Source: Bugula neritina
Taxonomy: Eukaryota > Bryozoa > Gymnolaemata > Cheilostomatida > Bugulidae
Reading direction: 5' to 3'
NCBI GenBank assembly: GCA_964035545.1
Contig: OZ037772.1
Span: forward strand, 10,245,318-10,309,317
Length of the DNA: 64,000 nt
How positions within the stretch are numbered: position 1 is the stretch's first letter; every line of letters begins with the position of its first letter. Below, in pieces: positions 56,161 to 64,000 of this stretch. The notes below the pieces were generated by a model. The model saw nothing but the letters and a program-made list of their open reading frames with translations, had not been told where the DNA came from and did no database searches. The translations under genes and the position numbers were made by a program.

Positions 56161-59100
56161 TCACTTCAACTGATAGAATTTGACTTGTCCATTAGAATAC
56201 CATACTGGAACTACTAGAGTTGAGCCAGTGATGTGGAGATCAGGTATGTATAAAATGTTTTCAGTTATAAATATCCTGGTTAGTAACTTGCCTGTTGAGA
56301 TAAAATACAAAATGTTCTTTTTTTAGGAATCAAAGATAATATAAAGAGAGTGCAGTTTATTTGCAGCAAATAACTATAAATATGAATGAACTCATTTCAT
56401 CATATTATAACACGTATATTTCATACACTATATGTATTCTACACAGTAACTAACCTGTATGTAATGATAGTACACAGAATGAGGTATGTTTAGTAACATC
56501 AGCCACAACTACAAACTCATCTCTATAGCAGGTCACTCCACGAGGTTTAGTCACATCCTTACACTGCCAGATGATGTCACCTGATGAGGTGTCTACTTTG
56601 TATACTAGAGATGAGTTATACTGAGATATAATAATTGAGTTGTTATCTGCAGCAGACAGACGTACAATAGTATCAGTGAATAGAGGACAAGGTAGAGTGT
56701 TTACTACCTCCCCATTCAGAGAGTAGAATACTAGAGTTTTATTCAGCCTGTCAGGAATAGCTATCTGATTGTTTATAATGGCAAGCTGATATATCCACAA
56801 GAGTTTATTATCTGTATGAGTCCAGCTGTTAATGGACCTCCCTTCAAGGTCATGAACTCTTACAGTTGAATCAGAAGACAGAGTATATATCCTATCATTA
56901 TGTACTGAGATACTCCTCACACTGCTACCTTTAATAGAGATGAATGATTTAGTAACTCTGTTGTTCTCATCTATCCTGTCTACACCTTCATCACACCCAG
57001 CATATGTGACACCTTTATAGGTGTGAACAGACCTGCAGTATGGAGAAACTTCAACAGCTTTTATCAGTTCTACAGGCCTGGGTGGTGGAGGTGAGAGAAC
57101 CAGTCCTTGTTCAGGAGTTATACTTGCTGTCCTTTCATTGGTCAGCTCAATCTCTGTATTTCTTTGCTCCTCTGTGATAAAAATATTGACGTGCATGACA
57201 TGGTAATATAATATAAAACAGCTGATACATCAGAAAAGCTAGCAGATAAGTGCATAGCTATAGCACACTGCAATGATCATGCACTTTTCATTTAAAAAAT
57301 TATTATTATAATTTTGGCTTTTTAAACCAGATTATTTTTATGGAAAGCTACTATTGAAAAAAGTTTACTGCGGAAAAAAATCAGCAGCTGCATTCATGTC
57401 AACAAATTATTAAAATCAATTCTAATGATATTCTATTTTAGTAATATACTACTATATTAAATTAGGTTATGTTCACCAAAAACTTGTACTAGTATTCTCC
57501 AAGAGTAAGCACAGCTATTGCACAAATGTGTAAATCTATAGAATAGTTGAGAGAAGCTTACAGATGGGGGATATGTAGGCCACTCCCTCCTCAGTGTAAA
57601 TTAAACACTAAAGATTCCCACTACCATTATTTACCTTACAACTTGGTTTAATAGTATATTCTAGGGGTGTAGTGTACGTGGTAATAATACAAACTCAGTT
57701 TTGGATAATAATATAGTGCCTTCATCATGGTAAATTAAAAGGTTATGTATGATGTATTCTCATAAATAATATTTTAATATTATTTATAAAAATACATTAG
57801 TAAAATACCAGATGATGAAAATGTAACAGTTTGAAACATAGCTATAGCTTACATACATATATACCCCAAATTCAAGTCAAAATATGATTACTTGATTATG
57901 TTATTTATATACAGGTAGATAAAACATGTCATAAAAAGGAACATTGTTTATAGTTCTATTCAATATCTTGTTTTAAAGTTTTTTACATGGAGAACATATA
58001 AAACCAACCTTTCACTTCCGCAGATGTTACAAGACCAAACCGTGTCAACTTAGGAATCTCTTCTGTCAGCAGTCTATCAATCTCCTTCTTCATATCACGA
58101 TATGACTTGATGATGTCAACCTAACAATATTATAATACAGACAATGTGACACTGTGTAGCAGGTGTTATAGAGTTGTCTGCTGTTAGAGAATGCCAGTGT
58201 TGAGTATGAACAATGAGATCAACAACAATGCTATATTTGACACACACAAAACCATCTAAAAAGCAGCAGTGCAATGCAAAATGTTGAAGAACAGAGAGTG
58301 CAATGCGGTATTAGAGAAACAGACATCTACAGACTAAGCCTTGGGCTGCAAAGTAGCAAAGGTGTCGACTGTAGCGTCAGTGATGCGTGATAAATAAAGC
58401 TTTCATTTTTAAATCGCACTCGCTTTCAATAGAACGCAATTTACTGGAATGTAGCACTAAATTAAAGAAATTGGGCTCGCTGAATAGCTACCAGCCAATT
58501 AGGTGACGATGGCAGAGACGATTCGCACTTGTTGCTCAGCATTTTCAACGCAAGTTCGAACGTTTTCTCAACACCTTTGCTACTTGTGATTTTAATTTTC
58601 GCGTGCGAAAATACGCACTGTGTGGCCCTAGGCTAATGGGTGTAGTTTATGCTAATAAACGGTACTCTTAAGGAACACAGATTTCAAATTTGACAGTGTG
58701 CTATATGGTATTAAATACAGTATCCTAATATAGTAATATAAAGTATGCTATAGCATTGTAAACTGTCCTATAGTAATATACAGCGTCATATTATGGTGTT
58801 ATACTAAAGCATCCTGCATACGTATTACACAGTATTCTATGGCATTATACAGTATTTCATAGTATTATACATGCAGTATTCTAGAGTACTATACAGTATT
58901 ATATATTATAGGTATCATGGTATTATTGTATTATACAGTATCCTACGGTATTATAATACAGTGTCATATCGTGTTAGTACCAGGTGTCAAACATTTTCAG
59001 ACTGAGGGCAACTGAAATAGAGTACTCTGATGACGGAGGCCACTCTGTAAAATTTAGCTTGAGCTGGGGTCATATTGACAGTATTTTCAAATTACTTCAT

Positions 59101-61685
59101 TTAAAATTTTTATAAATGTTAAACAATGAAGTCCCATTAACTCCTACAGGCTGCATGTTTTAGCACGTACACAAACAACATTTAAAAGGTAACTTTTCCA
59201 TTCTAATTCATATATATCTGAGCAAAACTAATTTATGTTTATGTCTTTGAGGGTGACATAAATATTGAACATGCAACCCTACGTTATACAGCATGATATG
59301 TTATAGTATAGTTTCATTACTGCCTTTACTGGTTATTACCTGATTCACCTCCTGTTCACACATTACCGTATAGGACATTGTAACGTAAAATCGCAGCCAT
59401 TATGACAAATGTCTGAGCTTCCTGCATGGTGCTACAGTACGTTAGGGTCAAGCACTGCTTGATTCAAACTAGTTGCGGCGGGTTCCTATTGGACAGAAAG
59501 ATTTTTGCGTCAGCTCATTGAATAAAATTGTCCAATGAGGTGTCTTATTATTTACCTAATAGCCGACTTAGTAAATTTCAACCGGGACACATTAAAGATA
59601 TCTGATATTATACATTACGACGTACGATACGGCAATGTGTGAACAGGGGGCCAGTTTCTACTTATGTAGTCTTTCGATGGTATTTATACAGATAAAGAGG
59701 CAGTGAATAAAGAAATTATATAAAGACATTAAAATATATAAACTGTTACAGATTTTAACATCTATGCTCTACGACTAACCTCATGACTTTGGTCTAATTT
59801 AGCCTCTATTTCTTCTCTGTGATGGTAAAGCTCACGGTATCTAAACCCCACCTCCTCTACCATGAAGTTCACTGCTTGACTCTCAGTCTTTTCTCTCTTC
59901 TCCACCAGTTCTTTCTCCAGTTTGTCATACTTCTGTTGAATAGCTGCTATCTAAATACAGTCACATTAAATGTTAGACAAGTTAGAAAAATTTGAGGAGT
60001 GTCTGAGTGTACAATCATCTTGCATCTACCAAAAAAATTATTTATCTCAGGTGGTTATACAGAAAACTATAAATAAACTCTCACAGTTTCTATATGATCT
60101 TTATAATTATCAAATTTAAAAACCATGCAATAATCACCTGATCATCACGCTGTTTACATAGCAACATCAGCAGCTTCTTGGTTTCAGTTCGAAACTCATC
60201 AATGTTTGCAGCTATCTGTTTGTAATAACCAGATAAGTCGTCTTCTCTTGTCTTCAACTTTGTGACTTCCACCAGCTGCATTGTTAAATCTTTCAATGTC
60301 AAGAGTGTATGCTGTGATGTACCTAAAGTAATATATACAAAGTAATGTATAAGCTGTTGTGTACCTGAATCATGTAATATATATAGCAAGTAAACAGAAG
60401 AATAGACACTTACCATCATCACATACACCAGCTGTAGGTACACACTGAGTACAGAGTAGTTTGAGACAGACTTTACAACCTAAAGTATACTCTACGTCTG
60501 CATGTGTCTCACACATTCTCTTCTCTAACTTAGCAGCACGAGCTTTGTATTCTGTCATATTAATTCTAGAATGTTCTTCAGACAGATTGTCATGATCCTA
60601 TTATAAATTATATATAATATGGAGTATATAGTTTGTCATTTACTATTGATATTATATATACAACATAATGTATACATTTCAATGGTTAAAATGTCATGAT
60701 GACATAGTAATGTATAAAACATATATGCAATGTTACATAATATTTTATGTAAAATAATATATACAAATATATTGTACCTACAATATATTTGTATATATAT
60801 AAAACCATATTGTACCTACAATATTATAATAACTACTATGGCAGACGTGGTAATGTATTGAAGGAATCTGTAGAGTTATGTCCCTTTGATTATAATGTCA
60901 TCCCACTTTATATTAAATTGCACCAGAGTACTTTTTCGTGAAATAAAAACCATCAACTGACTTTTCAGCAAAATTACAAGCAAAATCAAAAGCCAAATTA
61001 TTTTGCTACAAGACTGATGCTTACTCAAATTCAGCCAGTTATCAAATTATATGGCGATACAAGCAAGAGGCATGGACAAACACATAAACTAAGCATGGTT
61101 AAATTTACTTACAATGATATGCTTAGCACAAAATAGTTTGGCACAAACTAAACAATACATCAGAGCAGGTGTGTTATTTACTCCTGACTTTGTACAGACT
61201 GCACAGAGTACAGACTTATCTATCTGTTTCATCTGGTCTGCTGTTGGTAACTTATCAGGTGTTGTATTGAACACTTGCCTGTAACGTAAATAGATTAATT
61301 GTTGATACATCATTGACTAGCTATATAGTATATAAAGTAATTATATATAAAGGTTCATAGTGTAATGCTATCTCTTCTATAACCTAGTATAGCAATACAG
61401 GCACTACATATAGCATAAACACATAATTATAGTAAATAACATCATAATATTTATATTATTATGAACATTATTATAAAATATATAATAATATGTAACATAT
61501 TATTAAGTTATCATATTATTCACCTACCGACATATTCCACATTTAAGAGCTTTTAGCCTTCCATAGAATTCATTCAAACACCTGTCACAGTGTGGGTGAG
61601 TACAAGGCAATGCCTTACATTCTTCTAACTTGAGTTTAGATAAACAAATAGTACATCTTACCATTGGTTGTGGTTTAGATGCCAT
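56161..61685 (-). CDS. TRIM-5: RING, B-box, coiled-coil, propeller protein (intact)
   Basis: Exons 61528-61685, 61113-61278, 60414-60597, 60138-60322, 59780-59950, 58009-58120, 56455-57171 and 56161-56291 join in frame to 607 codons. The RING is MVRCTICLSKLKLEECKA with the later CTHPHCDRC and CGIC ligands; B-boxes and coiled coil match the paralogues. The propeller exon carries one extra codon near the third blade, as in TRIM-4, and the last exon ends FYQLK. The exon 1 donor is GTAGGT. Intron 5 is long (58121-59779) because it holds two MITE-like insertions and a degenerate minisatellite. Unlike TRIM-1 to -4, the frame upstream of the propeller exon is broken by one base. Confidence 0.87.
58338..58633. 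mobile_element. MITE-like insertion 1 in TRIM-5 intron 5 (TAA target duplication)
   Basis: Ends are inverted: left GCCTTGGGCTGC, right GGCCCTAGGC. A further inverted pair lies inside: AAGTAGCAAAGGTGT at ~58351-58365 against ACACCTTTGCTACTT near 58572-58586. It is flanked by TAA on both sides (58335-58337 and 58634-58636). A 3-bp TWA duplication with GC-rich ends suits non-autonomous PIF/Harbinger elements. The four other TRIM introns lack it, so insertion followed the duplications. No coding capacity. Confidence 0.7.
58690..58970. repeat. Degenerate intronic minisatellite (TRIM-5 intron 5)
   Basis: Irregular tatagtattatacagtat-type repeats homologous to the arrays in intron 5 of the other TRIM genes. 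Confidence 0.65.
59348..59650. mobile_element. MITE-like insertion 2 in TRIM-5 intron 5
   Basis: ~300 bp with inverted ends: left CCTCCTGTTCACACATTACC, right (reverse complement) CCCCCTGTTCACACATTGCC, continuing GTAT in both. The empty site in TRIM-1 reads attcattttctactta. The interior has no gene. No long target duplication is clear, so the superfamily is uncertain (hAT-like is possible). Confidence 0.7.
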
Positions 61686-62072
61686 TTTGTTCTACAAATA
61701 TTAAACAAAGTTGACACGATTCATATATTCATATTGGCATACTCATCATAATAATTATCACAGTGATGAAGTTGAAAATAAACAAGTTTCTGCTATGCTT
61801 TAACTTATAGAACATGAAATTTCAAAACAAGTATAGGTCAGTTTACAACCAAACTGTTGGTTGCATGGTGAGGTATTATTTGATCTTTTCAGCTTTTTAA
61901 CTTTTTAGACTTACTCCAAGTTTAGACTTTTTACAAAGCTCACTACTGCATAAATCTTTGTCTTGTACTTTTCACTTTGATGTATAGTTCTTTTCATAAT
62001 TAGTGTTTTAAATGTATATTCAACCATAACTGACACTCCATTCTTGCTCGCAAACCTAACTATAAGAGTTAT
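61686..62072. other. Upstream region of TRIM-5
   Basis: AT-rich, ~390 bp between the start codon and block A'. It lacks the 1.1-kb upstream region of TRIM-1, -3 and -4. No specific promoter motif was recognised. Confidence 0.5.
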
Positions 62073-64000
62073 GTTCTAGCAGTGCATGGAAACACAAACT
62101 ATAACCCACACCTCTAGTAGCTATAGCAAAACTGCAACAGTGGTGCTAGCTTTTTAGTAGTGATTGATAATCTTCACAAGTCAAATTCACAAGATATTAA
62201 CTGTGAAACTTTTGGACGTAAAGATTAACAATACCATGCAGTTGCTTCAACTAGAAATGTAAAACTTACCAGCACTTAGCAATCACTTAGTGACTTTAGT
62301 TAGTTGATTCAAATTTGAGTTGAGTGAGTATAGATGACTGTTCAATTTGAAGGTAAATGTTCCCTACAAGTTTCCTCTACGAACTCGAAAGTGGAACTGA
62401 TGGTTCAAGTGGAAACTGCTCTTCAGTGAAACCTTGAAATAGTTAATGAGGGAATTTTATTTCTCCCTTACTTAGCCTTATCTGCTTTAAAGCCCTGCGT
62501 AATGTTTACCAAGTGTGATAAAGGATCACCTGGTATTTATGATAGCTGCAAAATACACTTAAGTTGGTGATAACTTGCCATGCAAAGGGTTAGTGTGTTG
62601 AGATTGTTTTTAAAGCTGAGTAAACATACCCGGGTTCAGTTGTTGTTTGTCAGCATTAATGAAGCCATTATATGCCTACTTCATTGTAACAAAAAGCTTG
62701 TTCAAAATATAATGTTTGTAAAATTATATAAAGCATAATTATATAACAGGGGTTACTCATTCCATTTCTTGGCATTTTTCATCTTGGTGATATAAAGCTA
62801 TATACTGTAAGCAAAGTATTTGCATTTGAAACAACAACCAAGAATGCCAGACTGTTGAATTTGTAACACAATTTGTTGTAATGATATTCTCAAATATCAT
62901 CAGTTAGCAACTTCTCAAGGAATTGATTCAACAAGATGCTTGATGTTTGGTTACCATGGTGATTGTTTACTTTATTGTATTAACTATTTGCTTTCACACA
63001 CGAAGCTTAAAAACAACATACAGAAATATTTAGAAATGCATAATTAATGCCAGAACTAAATCCTAAAAGGCACAAGTGTGAATTTGGAAAGTAATGGTAA
63101 CCAGGCACAGTGGCCATTATAGGGGTACAAAAAGTCAGTGTAACCTCAAGAGAAATTGTTGATTTAGAGTTGTGTTTTTATCTTCAGTAAATAAAATTTC
63201 ATAATTTTTCAGCCATTGTTTTTAGCACTTGGTGAACTTACATTTTAAGTAAGTGAGTTCATATTTGTTTTAACGACTTGTTGTAACTTTTCAAGATGTC
63301 ATCCAAGCATTTCGCTTTTTAAACTCAAAGGTAACAAGCCTAGTTTATTTAACAGATATTATCGTCATCACTTGTATCTGCCCTAATTAACTAGTATAAT
63401 AGCCAATTGAAAAGCAATTTTCATTCAGCTACCGTATACATTTGTTTTTCAAGTTGGCCATGTGCATGGGGCACAATGGGCCACCTGACCATATTCTACT
63501 CCTATCATTTTTATCATTTGGCTTGCCAAAAATTTTAATTCGAGGGAATTTTATTTCTCCCTTACTTAGCCTTATCTGCTTTAAAGCCCTGCGTAATGTT
63601 TACCAAGTGTGATAAGAGTCATATGGCATTTATGACTGTTATAAAATGCATGCAACTTGGTGATAAACTTGTGAATTGCGAAGGTCACATACTTTGTGCT
63701 GCATCCCTCACTCCCCAAACGTGAAGCTAAAGGTCTCATGTATTCATATCTTCAAATAAGTATGTATATTTCAACAGTTTATATCATATTGTTTTGAGTA
63801 GAGAATAATTTAATGTTTTTAATACATAAGCAATAATCAGGCTGCACGTCAAATATTGCTGCAGCTCTGTCAAACAATGATTATAGAAAATGCAAATAAC
63901 TACTGGTATAAATATGTGATTGAATATAGGGCTGGGGGGAACCTGAGTTCACTTGACATAAACAATTAATTTATGTGAAATGAAGGTAATCTGATAATAA
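62073..64000. repeat. Block A', right copy of 1-1800
   Basis: Near-collinear with 1-1800 from tctagcagtgca onward, with an extra ~170 bp near 63150-63320 and a different stretch near 63700-63740. Like block A it has the internal agccttatctgctttaaag repeat twice (about 62475 and 63565). It ends just before the position of the tRNA-like element seen at 1820-1891. Confidence 0.85.

Overview
The window is nuclear DNA of an intron-rich, AT-rich animal. Coding regions are split into short exons with GT-AG splice sites, and the recognisable products are animal families: RING/B-box (TRIM) proteins, a prostaglandin E synthase 2 (PTGES2)-like enzyme and a synaptotagmin-like C2 protein. Compact introns, a lineage-specific TRIM expansion and heavy simple-sequence content suggest an early-branching invertebrate such as a sponge or cnidarian. 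That is inference; I cannot name the species.

Every recognised gene lies on the minus strand. Order left to right: TRIM-1 (5096-9806), SYT-like copy 1 (11565-12509), PTGES2-like copy 1 (13444-16393), pentanucleotide satellite (17558-18840), TRIM-2 (23281-30266), TRIM-3 (33367-37585), TRIM-4 (40126-44680), SYT-like copy 2 (46358-48306), PTGES2-like copy 2 (48563-51498), shorter satellite (52680-53011), TRIM-5 (56161-61685). The window is therefore built by duplication: five copies of a TRIM gene plus 3' spacer, and two copies of a larger TRIM + SYT + PTGES2 + satellite block. The first ~1.9 kb recurs at the right end (62073-64000), so the array probably continues beyond both edges with a ~62 kb higher-order period.

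Each TRIM gene has eight exons with identical phases: RING, B-box 1, B-box 2, three coiled-coil exons, one ~714-nt beta-propeller exon and a short terminal exon, giving ~605 residues. TRIM-1, -3 and -5 look intact. TRIM-4 has a premature stop in the last exon. TRIM-2 is a pseudogene (nonsense in exon 4, 4-bp insertion in exon 5) with a 2.3-kb insertion in intron 1. In the propeller exons the five copies differ mainly at alternate residues just before a conserved strand in each of six ~40-residue blades, which looks like a diversifying ligand-binding face. This is the most exciting feature here: a candidate recognition-receptor array in which a constant E3 ligase body carries a variable propeller.

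The PTGES2-like gene lacks its C-terminal exons and the SYT-like gene lacks its 5' exons. In both blocks they are joined through an intron-like minisatellite, so the fusion predates the duplication. Copy 1 has since decayed (PTGES2 nonsense codon; SYT terminal exon deleted). Other content: two young MITE-like insertions inside TRIM-5, an element with perfect 99-bp inverted repeats, tRNA-derived fragments, intronic minisatellites that differ in length between copies, and relic TRIM terminal exons in the spacers.
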